Shown here: in pieces, positions 25,918-34,759 of the stretch
How positions within the stretch are numbered: the first letter of the stretch is position 1
Layout of the letters: each line of letters begins with the position of its first letter
Assembly (NCBI RefSeq): GCF_002879615.1
Contig: NZ_PNRF01000047.1
Location: 1 to 64,000, forward strand
DNA length: 64,000 nt
Direction: 5' to 3'
Origin: Billgrantia endophytica
GTDB lineage: Bacteria > Pseudomonadota > Gammaproteobacteria > Pseudomonadales > Halomonadaceae
The notes under the pieces: model-generated
Database searches by the model: none
Told to the model about the DNA's origin: nothing
The model's input: only the letters and a program-made list of their open reading frames with translations
Program-made: the position numbers and the translations under genes

Positions 25918-27057
25918 ATGAACTTTGCATTTACCGAACAACAGCAAGCCATTCGCGACAGCGTGGCCAGACTGGCGGCCGACAGGCTGGCCCCCCGCTA
26001 CCGGGCCCGCGAGCAAGAGGCCGGCATCGAGCGTGGGATCATCGCCGAACTGGGCGAGATGGGTTGCCTGGGTGGCGAGTTGCCCGAGGAGTATGGCGGC
26101 AGCGGCCTGGACTGCGTGACCAGCGGCGTGATCGTCGAGGAGATCGCCCGCGGTGACTTCAACGTGGGCTACCTGCCCCTGCTCGCCTCGCTCAACGGCC
26201 AGATCATCGCCCGCTACGCCCGTCCCGAGCTGGCCCGCGAATGGCTCGCCGGCATCACCGCCGGGCGCAAGGTGTGCTGCATCGCCCTGACCGAACCCCA
26301 CGGCGGCAGTGATGCCGCCAACCTGAAACTCAAGGCGACCCGCCAGGGCGAACGTTTCGTGCTCAACGGCGAGAAGACCTCGATTTCCATGGCGGACCAG
26401 GCCGACGTGGCCGTGGTCTTCACCCGCACCGGCACCCAGGAGCAGCGCGCCAGCGGCATCAGCGCCTTCCTGGTGCCAATGGACCTGACCGGCATCTCCA
26501 CCAGCCGTTTCGAGGATTCCGGCCAACGGGCCATTGGCCGGGGCTCGATTTTCTTCGACAATGTCGCGGTGCCGGCGGATCACATGCTGGGCGAGGAGGG
26601 ACAGGGCTTCAAGCAGGTGATGCAGGGCTTCGACTACAGCCGCGCGCTGATCGGCCTGCAATGCCTGGCGGTGGCCCAGCAGTCGCTGGACGAAACCTGG
26701 CAGTGGCTGACCGAGCGCGAGGCCTTCGGCCAGCCGCTGTCGGGCTTCCAGGGGCTGACCCATCCGCTGGCCGAATACCAGACCTATGTGCAGGCGGCTC
26801 GATTGCAGTGCTACTACGCGCTATGGCTGAAGGACAATGCGCTGCCGCACACCGCCGAAGCCGCAATGACCAAGTGGTGGGGGCCTAAGCTCGCCTTCGA
26901 TGTGATCAAGCAGTGCATGCTGGCACACGGCCATACCGGCTGGGGAGAGGACCTGCCCTTCTCCCAGCGCATGCGCGATGTGCTGGGCCTGCAGATCGGT
27001 GATGGCACCGCCCAGATCATGAAGAACATCATCGCGCGTCAGTCGGTGCCCCGGTGA
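25918..27057 (+). CDS. aliB: Cyclohexanecarboxyl-CoA dehydrogenase (acyl-CoA dehydrogenase family)
   Basis: 379-aa FAD acyl-CoA dehydrogenase expected to make cyclohex-1-ene-1-carboxyl-CoA from the saturated ester. Visible family marks are CCIALTEPHGGSDAANLKLKA (about residue 118), EREAFGQPLSGFQGLTHPLA (about 262) and LAHGHTGWGEDLPF (about 338). The start MNFAFTEQQQAIRD is standard. Its stop overlaps the GTG start of the MarR gene (GTGA), so regulator and enzyme are coupled. The AliB assignment depends on the flanking bad genes. Confidence 0.82.
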   Translation: MNFAFTEQQQAIRDSVARLAADRLAPRYRAREQEAGIERGIIAELGEMGCLGGELPEEYGGSGLDCVTSGVIVEEIARGDFNVGYLPLLASLNGQIIARYARPELAREWLAGITAGRKVCCIALTEPHGGSDAANLKLKATRQGERFVLNGEKTSISMADQADVAVVFTRTGTQEQRASGISAFLVPMDLTGISTSRFEDSGQRAIGRGSIFFDNVAVPADHMLGEEGQGFKQVMQGFDYSRALIGLQCLAVAQQSLDETWQWLTEREAFGQPLSGFQGLTHPLAEYQTYVQAARLQCYYALWLKDNALPHTAEAAMTKWWGPKLAFDVIKQCMLAHGHTGWGEDLPFSQRMRDVLGLQIGDGTAQIMKNIIARQSVPR

Positions 27058-27620
27058 ACGCCACCATCGAGGCCAAACGCCACCCCGGCCGTCTGACGCT
27101 GCCTGATCCTGACCAAGGAGTGTTTCAGATGGTGATCGAGGACGACAAGAGCGTTGCCAACCGGCTGTTCTTTCGGCTCTTCCAGGCCAGCAACATCCTG
27201 CAGAAGCAGACCGTGGGCCAGGTCGGCCTGACCACGGTGCAGTGGGCGGTGCTCGGCGCCCTGTCGCGCAAGGGTTACGAGAACGGCATTTCCTTCAACG
27301 CCCTGACCGAATACCTGATCGTCAGCCGCCAGAGCCTGGACGGCGTGCTCAAGCGCCTGGAGCGGGAGGAGCACGTGCTGCGCATCCCGCACCCGGACGA
27401 CAAGCGCGCCCGCATGATCCTGCTCACCGACAAGGGCCGGGCGTTCTGGGAGAGCCTGCAGCCGCGCATCCACGAGTTCTACGCCGACGGGCTGTCGAGC
27501 TTCACCTTCGACGAGACCGTGAGCCTGCTGCACTACCTCAACAAGTTCCAGCGCGACCTGGAAAGGATCGCGCTGGCCGACCCCGACGAACCCGACCAGG
27601 AGGTGCCGCCTATCGACTAG
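27054..27620 (+). CDS. MarR-family regulator of the cyclohexanecarboxylate cluster (BadR-like)
   Basis: 188-aa MarR-type winged-helix protein: dimerisation helices, then TVQWAVLGALSRKGYENGISFNALTEYLIVSRQSLDGVLKRLE with the wing HPDDKRARMILLTDKGR. The GTG at 27054 overlaps the aliB stop. A strong alternative start is the ATG at 27129, eight bases behind AAGGAG, which would give 163 residues; the sequence between has weaker codon bias, so I cannot choose firmly. BadR of R. palustris, a MarR repressor of the equivalent genes, is the functional precedent. A candidate operator lies before aliA. Confidence 0.8.
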   Translation: MNATIEAKRHPGRLTLPDPDQGVFQMVIEDDKSVANRLFFRLFQASNILQKQTVGQVGLTTVQWAVLGALSRKGYENGISFNALTEYLIVSRQSLDGVLKRLEREEHVLRIPHPDDKRARMILLTDKGRAFWESLQPRIHEFYADGLSSFTFDETVSLLHYLNKFQRDLERIALADPDEPDQEVPPID

Positions 27621-27717
27621 CCTTCACGCCCCAGCGTCCCGGCCCGGGCCTCGCCCGGCCGCATTCCCGAGCAATAACAACAACAGCTTCGTCATCGACG
27701 AGGCAGGAGACCTCATC

Positions 27718-28941
27718 GTGTCCAAATCATGCCCGATCACCCTCAAGAGCGGTATCCTGGCGCTCGGCGCCACCCTGATGACCGGCATCGCCAGCGCCGA
27801 TATCAGCGACAACGAGATCCGTATCGGCTACCTCGCCGACATGTCCGGCCCCTACCGTGACCTGGCCGGCCCCGGCGGACTCGAAGCCCTGCGCATGGCC
27901 GTGGAAGACCATGGCGGTGCGATCCATGGCGCCTCCATCGAGGTGTTCAGTGCCGACGACCGCAACAGCGCCGACGTCGGCGCCAACACGGTGCGCGAAT
28001 GGATCGACCAGCGCAACGTCGACATGGTTGCCGGCCTGGTGGCCTCATCGGTAACCATCGCCGCTACACGGCTGCTCGAGGAGCACGACCGGATCGGCAT
28101 GGTCTCCGGTGCCGCCGCGCTGAGTGTCACCAACGAGTACTGCTCGCCGAACCATATCCAATGGGTCTACGACACCCACGCCATGTCCAACGGTACCGCC
28201 AAGGCCATCGTCGAGGAGGGTGGCGACAGCTGGTACCTGATCACCGCCGACTACGCCTTCGGCCACTCGCTGGAAGCGGACGTGGAAGCCATGGTGACGA
28301 AGAACGGTGGCCAGGTGCTGGGCACGTCGCGCCACCCGCTCAATACCAACGACTTCTCCTCCTATATCCTCCAGGCCCAGAGTTCCGGCGCCAAGATCGT
28401 CGGCCTGGCCAACGCCGGCGCCGATACCGTCAACGCCATCAGCACGGCGGGCCAGTTCGGCCTGGCCGAATCGGGGCAGGCGCTGGCGGGGCTGATGGTG
28501 TTCCTCAACGACATCCATGCCCTGGGGCTGGAAACCACCCAGGGCATGCAGCTCACCACCGGCTGGTACTGGGACATGAATGACGAGGCCCGGGAATGGG
28601 CCCAGCGCTACTACGAGCGGGTCGGCAGCATGCCCACCATGGTGCAGGCGGGGGTCTACTCCAGCACCATGCACTACCTGAACGCCATCGAGGCCACCGG
28701 CAGCGACGATGCTTCCACGGTGCGCGCCTGGATGGGCGAGACGCCGGTCAACGACATGTTCACCACCAACGGTATCGTGCGCGAAGATGGCCGCATGGTG
28801 CACGATATGTACCTGGCCGAGGTGAAGTCGCCTGCGGAGTCCGAAGGCGAATGGGATCTCTACCGCATCCTGAGCACCATCCCGGGTGACGAGGCCTTCC
28901 TGTCGCTGGAGCAAAGCGGCTGCCACCTGGTCAACCCGTAA
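27718..28941 (+). CDS. Periplasmic ABC-type binding protein, orphan, in the ali/bad cluster
   Basis: 407-aa LivJ-type binding protein starting at a GTG (27718). The signal peptide runs to about residue 27 (ALGATLMTGIASA), then the mature start SDNEIRIGYLADMSGPYRDLAGPGG. Two cysteines (EYCSPN and SGCHLVNP) may pair. No permease or ATPase genes are near, so it would need a transporter encoded elsewhere. Its position directly after the MarR gene suggests uptake of an alicyclic or aromatic acid. A hairpin follows at 28952-28980. Confidence 0.82.
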   Translation: MSKSCPITLKSGILALGATLMTGIASADISDNEIRIGYLADMSGPYRDLAGPGGLEALRMAVEDHGGAIHGASIEVFSADDRNSADVGANTVREWIDQRNVDMVAGLVASSVTIAATRLLEEHDRIGMVSGAAALSVTNEYCSPNHIQWVYDTHAMSNGTAKAIVEEGGDSWYLITADYAFGHSLEADVEAMVTKNGGQVLGTSRHPLNTNDFSSYILQAQSSGAKIVGLANAGADTVNAISTAGQFGLAESGQALAGLMVFLNDIHALGLETTQGMQLTTGWYWDMNDEAREWAQRYYERVGSMPTMVQAGVYSSTMHYLNAIEATGSDDASTVRAWMGETPVNDMFTTNGIVREDGRMVHDMYLAEVKSPAESEGEWDLYRILSTIPGDEAFLSLEQSGCHLVNP

Positions 28942-28951
28942 CCGGCCCCGA

Positions 28952-28980
28952 GGAAGGCAGCGGCGCGATCGCTGCCTTCC
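28952..28980 (+). terminator. Hairpin terminator after the orphan binding-protein gene
   Basis: Perfect 11-bp stem GGAAGGCAGCG / CGCTGCCTTCC with a 7-nt loop, 10 bp after the stop. The following T-run is poor (ACACGTTTC). Confidence 0.65.
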
Positions 28981-29009
28981 ACACGTTTCAAACCGCCACG
29001 GAGACGAAC

Positions 29010-29684
29010 ATGCACGTCGATGATGCCATCCTGAGCCGCAAGTCGGTCCGCCGCTTCCTGCCCGAGCCGGTGAGCCTCGAGACGGTGGAACATCTCCTGA
29101 AGGTTGCCGGCCGAGCCCCCAGCGGCAGCAACATCCAGCCGTGGAGGGTCCACGTGGTGGGAGGCAGGGCCCGGGAGAGACTGAGCGATGCCATTATGGC
29201 GGCTTTCGATGCCGGCACGGCCGACCACCGGCCCGAGTATCACTACTACCCCGAGCACTGGTTCGAGCCCTACCTGGGTCGGCGCCGCCGCTGCGGGTAC
29301 GGCCTCTACGAATCGCTGGGCATCCAGCGTGACGACAAGCAGAAACGCCTCGAGCAGATGCGCCGCAACTACCTCTTTTTCGATGCCCCGGTGGGCATGA
29401 TCGTCACCATCGATCGACGGCTGGAGGCGGGCAGCTACATGGACACCGGCATGCTGATTCAGAGTATCCTGGTGGCCGCCCGCGGCCAGGGGCTGCACAC
29501 CTGCGCCCAGGCCGCCTTCGCCTGGTACCACGACATCATTCGCGAACAACTCGGCCTGGACGACAACGAGCTGGTGCTGTGCGGCATCGCGCTGGGCCAT
29601 GAGGACCCCGAAGCGCCGGAGAACCACTTCATTACCGAGCGTGAGCCCATCGAGGCGTTTACCACGTTTCATGGTTTTGTGTGA
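29010..29684 (+). CDS. Nitroreductase-family FMN oxidoreductase
   Basis: 224-aa nitroreductase-fold protein. The FMN-binding start DDAILSRKSVRRFLPEPV and the phosphate-contacting AGRAPSGSNIQPWRVHVV are clear, as is the second FMN patch TCAQAAFAWYHDIIRE near residue 165. Many members reduce nitroaromatics or enoate-like compounds with NAD(P)H; the physiological substrate here is not evident. It lies 68 bp after the binding-protein gene, separated by a hairpin, so it may be transcribed on its own. Confidence 0.85.
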   Translation: MHVDDAILSRKSVRRFLPEPVSLETVEHLLKVAGRAPSGSNIQPWRVHVVGGRARERLSDAIMAAFDAGTADHRPEYHYYPEHWFEPYLGRRRRCGYGLYESLGIQRDDKQKRLEQMRRNYLFFDAPVGMIVTIDRRLEAGSYMDTGMLIQSILVAARGQGLHTCAQAAFAWYHDIIREQLGLDDNELVLCGIALGHEDPEAPENHFITEREPIEAFTTFHGFV

Positions 29685-29779
29685 AAGAACCCGGATTGCA
29701 GGCGAGCACAAGCCTGCCGGCTGCCAGCTCAAAGTCTCTTTCACCTTCCAGGGTGGTGCCAGCCACCATGATCGTTAGC

Positions 29780-30572
29780 TCAACGCCAATCCAGCTTGGG
29801 CAGCACGATCTCCGCCGCGCCTTCTCGGTCGCTGAGGGCGATGGCACGGAACACGCCATCCTGCCACTGGCCGACCTGCCATCCTTCCCAGTAGATGCGT
29901 CCATCCAGGGTGATCTCGCCCAGCACCGTGTCGAAGGTGCCGTTCTCCATCTCGGCCACCACCTGCTCGTGATCGATGCTGCCCGGCCAGCTCGATGCCG
30001 AACTGGTCGGCCACGTTGACCATGGCCACCCGGCCTTCGATCACGCCGCTCTCGCGTAGCTCCTCGAGCATGGTGACGATGCCCTCGGCGTAGTGGCTAG
30101 AGGTACTGAGGAAGAAGAAGATGCGCGACCAGCGGTCCATCAGGTCCTGCTGGCGGTCGGACACTGCCGTCACGGCCAGGCGCGGATAGCCGGCGCGGTG
30201 CAGTACGGGTGCCACTGCGAGATTCAGCGCCGTGCCCCAGGGGGGAAGCACGAAGTGCACCTCGTCCTGGTTGATCAGCCTTTCGACGGCGCGAACGGCC
30301 TCCTCGGAGCTGCTGCGATCGTCATAGGCCACCACTTCGATAGGGAGCTGGCGATCCCCCACGCGGATACCGCCGGCCTTGTTGACCTCCTCCGCCCACA
30401 GCTCGTAGTTGGGGGTAATCGTGGTACCGGCGCCCCCGGCATAGGGCCCCGTGTCGGAGACGGCATAGCCGATGCGAATGCTTTCCGGCAGGTCGTCGGC
30501 CATGGCGGAAAAGCTCAGGGCGACACAGGCTCCGATTCCCAGTAACGCCCGGGCAAGTGAGGTCGATGGCAT
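29780..30572 (-). pseudogene. Periplasmic ABC-type binding protein with internal deletion
   Basis: The 5' part from 30572 encodes a signal peptide (ALLGIGACVALSFSAMADD) and about 200 residues of a LivJ-type binding protein (IRIGYAVSDTGPYAGGAG, VHFVLPPWGTALNLAV). Near 29985 the frame changes, and the last about 65 residues continue in another frame (EMENGTFDTVLGEITLDGR, VLPKLDWR). The two parts total about 265 residues where about 400 are expected, so some 130 residues in the second lobe are missing and the join is out of frame. It is not expected to be functional. Confidence 0.8.
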
Positions 30573-30955
30573 GATGGCGGCTCCGTTTTTCTTGTGGCTC
30601 GATAGCTTTTGCATTCTCGTGTTCGAATAACGAACAAATATACGCATTGCATGTCGAGCCTAGAATCGCCGTGGGCCAGCGTACAGTCATGCCAAAGTTG
30701 TAGCTGCTGCCAACTTGAAAAAAGAATTGATATTACAATAACATACAGAAATTTTTCCAGATATCTAACTGGCTTATATCGTTTATCGAACAGATCTATC
30801 CACTAAAACCTTTACAAGAATGACCACCTGAAAACGAGTGCCGCCACCGGTCGCCGCCAGCCTCATAAAAGGTTAACCACTGAGTATTCACGCATAGCAT
30901 TTTACGCACTGGCATTCGCAGTCGCGTTTAGTCCTAGAACTAGACTCCGCCACGT
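30573..30955. other. AT-rich spacer without a gene
   Basis: I see no coding sequence or RNA gene. Base composition is visibly more AT-rich around 30640-30830 than in the catabolic genes, marking the boundary to the accessory island on its right. Confidence 0.6.
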
Positions 30956-32136
30956 TCACCGATTGGCGGCCAGCACTTCCGCGAGGCCTTCCTGCAGGTC
31001 CCTGACGAAATATTCCGGCACCTCCAGCGACGGAAAATGCCCCCGCGTTCGGCCGTCCTCCATCGCACGATCTGCCGGTACCGCTGCTCTGCCCAGGGGC
31101 GCGGACACTTCTCGATGTCGCGGGGATATATCGTGATGGCCGACGGAACATCGACCCGCAGCTCGGGGTCGAGCGTGTTAACCCCGCCGTGGCTTTCGTA
31201 GTAGATGCGGGCCGCCGAGGCGCCGGACCGCGTCAGCCAGTACAGGGTGACGTCGTCGAGAATGCGATCCCGGGAAATCGTCTCGAACGGGCTATCGTCG
31301 GTGTCCGTCCACTCGGCGAACTTGTCGAGGATCCAGGCCAGAAGCCCGACGGGTGAGTCGACCAGCGAGTAGCCGATGGTCTGCGGTCGGGTCGCCTGCT
31401 GCTTCGCGTACGCCGCGCGGTAGAGCCAGAAATCGCGGGTGTCCTCGGCCCACTTGCGCTCGGCCGCCGTCAGCCCGTCCATGGTCAACCCGGGTGGCGC
31501 CTGCGCCAACGTCGAGTGGATGCCGAGAACCTGGGCCGGGAACCTGCCGCCGAGGACCGTGGTGATGACACCGCCCCAGTCGCCGCCGTGGGCGACGAAC
31601 TTGTCGTAGCCGAGCCTTTCCATCAGTTCTACCCAGGCAGCCGCGATCTTTCCGGCGCCCCAGCCGGTGGTGGCCGACTTGTCGCTGTAGCCAAAGCCCG
31701 GCAGCGACGGAGCCACGACGTGAAATGCCGGCGCGCCCGGCTCCTTCGGATCTGCCAGTTCGTCGACGATATCGATGAACTCGGCAATGCTGCCCGGCCA
31801 GCCGTGGGTCAGGATCAGGGGAGTGGCATCGGCGCGAGCGGATCGGCGGTGCAAAAAGTGGATGCCGAGGCCGTCGATCACCATGCGGAACTGGCCAAGA
31901 CGGTCAAGGCGCGCCTCGAACGCCCGCCAGTCATACTCGGTGCGCCAGTAGTTCACGACATCGACGAGGTCGGCGAGAGGCACGCCTTGGTCCCAGCGGC
32001 GAGGGTCAGGCGCGGCGCGCTGGACCGTCTCGACCTCCGGCAGCCGCGCCGTGGCCAGTCGCGCGCGCAGGTCGTCGAGGTCGGCATCGGTTGCACGGGC
32101 TTCGAATACTTGAACGTCCCTGCTTGGGCGATTCAT
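30956..32136 (-). pseudogene. Epoxide hydrolase (EHN domain + alpha/beta hydrolase), C-terminal frameshift
   Basis: Starts MNRPSRDVQVFEARATDADL. The N-terminal EHN domain (about residues 5-110) is followed by the hydrolase core: LILTHGWPGSIAEF (HGWPGS oxyanion loop), the nucleophile in AHGGDWGGVI (Asp near 190), and the late tyrosine in ARIYYESHGG. After WAEQRYRQIVRWRT the frame slips: one base is missing near 31040, and the proper tail (FPSLEVPEYFVRDLQEGL) continues in another frame to a TGA at 30956-30958. The catalytic histidine is expected in or near this tail. It is either a real frameshift or a sequencing error. It lies beside the attC array and might be a former cassette. Confidence 0.75.
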
Positions 32137-32148
32137 GAGTTGGCCCCT

Positions 32149-32313
32149 TCAGCCTCGATGTTGACGCCGACGGTAACGGAGCCGAAGGCATGACATAGCC
32201 TTGCGCAATCCGCGCCTGGCAGCACCAAACAGCTTGGCAAAGAATGCGGCGCGCAACCGGGCATTGCGCCGCTCGATGGCGCGCATCTTTGGATCAGGGT
32301 TATGGAAGGCCAT
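32149..32313 (-). CDS. Small basic hypothetical protein (54 aa)
   Basis: 54 residues, very rich in Arg, Lys and Ala (MAFHNPDPKMRAIERRNARL). It has a good ribosome site (GGAGG, five bases before ATG at 32313) and ends 12 bp before the epoxide hydrolase start, so the two could be co-transcribed. No family recognised. The charge and size would suit a nucleic-acid-binding or leader peptide, but this is a guess. Confidence 0.4.
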   Translation of the reverse strand: MAFHNPDPKMRAIERRNARLRAAFFAKLFGAARRGLRKAMSCLRLRYRRRQHRG

Positions 32314-32442
32314 CGCCACCTCCGCGGTCACTGTAGAAGCGTAGCAAAGGAGGGGCATCGGCACCCGGATCGGCGCCGATCATGGTTTTCATGGCTGCCT
32401 GAAAGGCAGAAATCGGCCAAAAGCGGAGCTTCGAAGACTCCT

Positions 32443-32519
32443 CATTAACGCCCACATAAACGGCGTGAGCTTCGAGCGTCCGGCGACCGAAGGTAGCGGA
32501 TTTAATGTGCTTGTTATGA
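32443..32519 (-). repeat. attC recombination site of the 120-aa cassette
   Basis: On the minus strand it opens CATAACAAGCACATTAAATC and closes TTTATGTGGGCGTTAAT. The two ends pair imperfectly (CACATTAAATCCGC with GCCCACATAAACGG) with an unpaired base, and CGTTAA forms the R'' core. It follows the stop of the 120-aa gene directly. Confidence 0.65.
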
Positions 32520-32876
32520 CTCTTCATCAGGCTTGGTATCTATCACCATTACGCTATAAGACTGCGGGAGAAATTCTTTGACCTCTGCTGCCGAGTACCC
32601 TTTTGCGTGAAATATCTTACCATCATCGGTAGTGATCATAACTTCCCTATTGTTTCTGGCTTCGATCCAAGCTACTATCACCTTGGCGATTGCATTCCAA
32701 GGCATAGCGTCAGAAACAGCGCTAATCACTTCTTTTACACCAGTGGCCTGTGGGGTTGTAGAAAAAATCACAGTCCGACTGTGAGCAACGCCAGCTTCGT
32801 CTAAAGCACGCAGGAAGGACGCTTCACTGTGCTTGTATAGCGTGAACTCCAGGACACTTACGCTTTCTGTTTCCAT
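32514..32876 (-). CDS. Hypothetical protein resembling small effector-associated (EACC1-type) components
   Basis: 120-aa cassette gene with start at 32876 behind AGGAAAG. The interior PWNAIAKVIVAWIEARN (hydrophobic helix) is followed by a beta-hairpin EVMITTDDGKIFHAKGYSAAEV. This layout resembles the effector-associated constant component 1 proteins described in predicted NTPase/peptidase conflict systems; the resemblance is by eye and weak. No signal peptide is seen. Its cassette neighbours include an OLD-type ATPase-nuclease, so a role in conflict is plausible but not shown. An attC site overlaps its stop. Confidence 0.6.
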   Translation of the reverse strand: METESVSVLEFTLYKHSEASFLRALDEAGVAHSRTVIFSTTPQATGVKEVISAVSDAMPWNAIAKVIVAWIEARNNREVMITTDDGKIFHAKGYSAAEVKEFLPQSYSVMVIDTKPDEES

Positions 32877-32904
32877 GACTTTCCTACGACTCCCATACTT
32901 AAGA

Positions 32905-32957
32905 TTATAACGACACGCTCTGCGGCAGATCTGGAGCACAGCGGAAAGTTTGTCCGA
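32905..32957 (-). repeat. Degenerate attC-like site between two cassette genes
   Basis: Minus strand ends CGTTATAATC, 35 bp before the 120-aa gene's ATG. An imperfect repeat (CGCTGTGC with GCAGAGCG) fills the middle. The left box lacks RYYYAAC. It lies exactly where the attC of the OLD cassette is expected, which is the main reason to list it. Confidence 0.35.
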
Positions 32958-32970
32958 CCGCAGCGCTTTT

Positions 32971-34653
32971 TTATATTTTTGCCGGTATTCCTTTTCGAGT
33001 TACTGATGATGTCCAGTCCTTAATAGTTTCAATAAAAGCCCAAACATCTCCGATTTCTGGCTTTACGTAATCTAGGGAGTCAGGATTTTCTCCCATCTTT
33101 TCAAATATCTCTATCAGCCACTTTGGCCCATGGCCTGTTGCTTTTAGCGTTTTCAGCCAAGACTCTAGCTCACCATTAGGCACTACAAACAGACCATATT
33201 CTGCCAGTTGATTGAGAAGATTTTCGGCAGCTTCGCGTTCCTCGTCAGGCAGTGCGGATATCCCCCCACCACGCTTCATATCGATACCCAGATCAGTAAA
33301 CCTCTGCTTTAAAGATTGCCTAATAGTACCAAGTGGCGCCTGAGATATTTGAGGCATGAAGCCTCCAGTAAGAAAATTGCTCCACACTTGACCACCTTCT
33401 TTAAGGACATCTATATCTACGATCGCTGCTGCAGGAATACCGAGTTCCCTTAGTGGCTTTATAATCTGGTGCACGGTTTGCTTATTTTGGGCATTGATAA
33501 ACAGGCAGTTACTGATACCTACAGTTGGCGAATATCTCAAGAGCCGCTCGTTCACCTCTTGATAAAAAGCACGGTCTGCATCAGATTCAGTTACGATTAC
33601 CGCCTCATAGAACAATCCATCAACAACCCCTGTTGATCGTAAAAGAGGGTTCCGCATAAGTTGAAGCAGCTTATCATCTGGCAGCAACCTCGCTGTCGCA
33701 CTGCCTTGCGAATAAGTCAATCTGACAATATTTATGGGAACACCTGACTGAACACAGCCCATAATGAAGTTTGCACTATGAGTTGAAACAAAAATATTTT
33801 TATTTTGCGATGAAGATGTTACCGATACTTCCCTGCCTAATTTATAGGATAGCGATGGGTGTAGAAATGCCTCTGGCTCATCTATTAGAAGAACCATTGG
33901 GTCACCTGCCACCAATTCTAATACGATGCCTGTGAATGCTTTTACCCCATCGCTTAGATCTTCTATTTTCTTTGCCTTACTGTGAAACACTACAGCTTCT
34001 GCATGAACTCCACGCTCCTCCATATTATTTTTAGGCGGAGTTTCTGACAACCTAACTTTTAATTTTCCAAGATCCGTCGGATCAATAACAAAACTTAAGC
34101 CGAATGCATCACGCACTATTCTTCGCACTTCTTTTCGCTTTTCATCATCACGAAAAAGAGCACTTAAGCTATTTTGAGGGGGAGATTGAAGATTTCCGCC
34201 ATTCTGCTCGCGAGCTAGCTGCATTCTACCCTGTCCATCTAGCAATAAAGTATTAAACCTTAAAAACCACTGACAGAACCACTGCCTGAAATGCCCAGTG
34301 TTAACTTGACCGATAGCTTGCTCTAAGTCTTTCTTTGTTATTTGTATTCTTTCCTGATAATTACCAACGATTATATTACCTTCAGGTAAAGAATCATGTT
34401 CGCTTGGTTCTTTTTCGAGATGTGACAGTTTTTCATGGAAGTTTTCCTTGTCCACATTTCTCAGAATTGCTTCCTCTAGAATTACACTCCGAGCATCAAG
34501 CTGTCCTTCCCTGCAAAAGTACTGGATCTCTCTCAATACTTTTGATTTTCCAGAATTATTTGGGCCTACAAAAACAGTAATGGGGGTGACATTCAGATCT
34601 AACGCCTCCTCCCCCTGCGCACTTCCAAATTTCAACTTAATTCTTTCAAACAT
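32971..34653 (-). CDS. OLD-family ATPase with TOPRIM nuclease domain (candidate phage defence gene)
   Basis: 560-aa protein. ABC-type ATPase head: Walker A VFVGPNNSGKSKVL (about residue 29), LSDGVKAFTG signature-like segment (about 237), Walker B MVLLIDEPEAFLHP (about 257) and His-switch FVSTHSANFI (about 290). The C-terminal TOPRIM domain starts with AVIVTESDADRAFYQEV (about 348), with an acidic pair in AAIVDIDVLKEGG (about 405). This order matches overcoming-lysogenisation-defect nucleases of class 1, related to GajA of Gabija. No UvrD-like partner follows, so it is not a complete Gabija. AT-rich codon use sets it apart from the flanks. It starts 25 bp after the attC at 34674-34728, which is cassette-like. 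Confidence 0.83.
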   Translation of the reverse strand: MFERIKLKFGSAQGEEALDLNVTPITVFVGPNNSGKSKVLREIQYFCREGQLDARSVILEEAILRNVDKENFHEKLSHLEKEPSEHDSLPEGNIIVGNYQERIQITKKDLEQAIGQVNTGHFRQWFCQWFLRFNTLLLDGQGRMQLAREQNGGNLQSPPQNSLSALFRDDEKRKEVRRIVRDAFGLSFVIDPTDLGKLKVRLSETPPKNNMEERGVHAEAVVFHSKAKKIEDLSDGVKAFTGIVLELVAGDPMVLLIDEPEAFLHPSLSYKLGREVSVTSSSQNKNIFVSTHSANFIMGCVQSGVPINIVRLTYSQGSATARLLPDDKLLQLMRNPLLRSTGVVDGLFYEAVIVTESDADRAFYQEVNERLLRYSPTVGISNCLFINAQNKQTVHQIIKPLRELGIPAAAIVDIDVLKEGGQVWSNFLTGGFMPQISQAPLGTIRQSLKQRFTDLGIDMKRGGGISALPDEEREAAENLLNQLAEYGLFVVPNGELESWLKTLKATGHGPKWLIEIFEKMGENPDSLDYVKPEIGDVWAFIETIKDWTSSVTRKGIPAKI

Positions 34654-34673
34654 TCTTCAATCTCTGATGAAAA

Positions 34674-34728
34674 TATAACGTGCCAGCTCAGCCGCGGCGA
34701 AGCCGTCGGCTGCAGCACCTCGTTAGGC
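34674..34728 (-). repeat. attC recombination site (55 bp)
   Basis: Minus strand: GCCTAACGAGGTGCTGCAGC, centre GACGGCTTCGCC, then GCGGCTGAGCTGGCACGTTA, ending TA. R' = GCCTAAC, R'' = GTTATA. The arms GCTGCAGCCG and CGGCTGAGC pair except for one extra G, the extrahelical base typical of attC. The layout strongly resembles the classical aadA-cassette attC. Confidence 0.85.
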
Positions 34729-34759
34729 ACCTATCGATCATGGCTACCCGAAGCACCTG

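Noticed and set aside
30573..30955. Regulatory RNA or small gene in the AT-rich spacer
   Set aside because: No conserved structure, start/RBS pair or terminator could be seen; only composition is unusual.
32137..32200. Possible attC between the small basic protein and the epoxide hydrolase
   Set aside because: CCTTCGGCTC / GAGGCTGAAGG pairs partly, but there are no RYYYAAC or GTTRRRY boxes and the sequence is coding; not counted.
32971..34653. Complete Gabija system
   Set aside because: The OLD-like protein resembles GajA, but no UvrD-type GajB gene is adjacent, so only a single-gene OLD call is justified.
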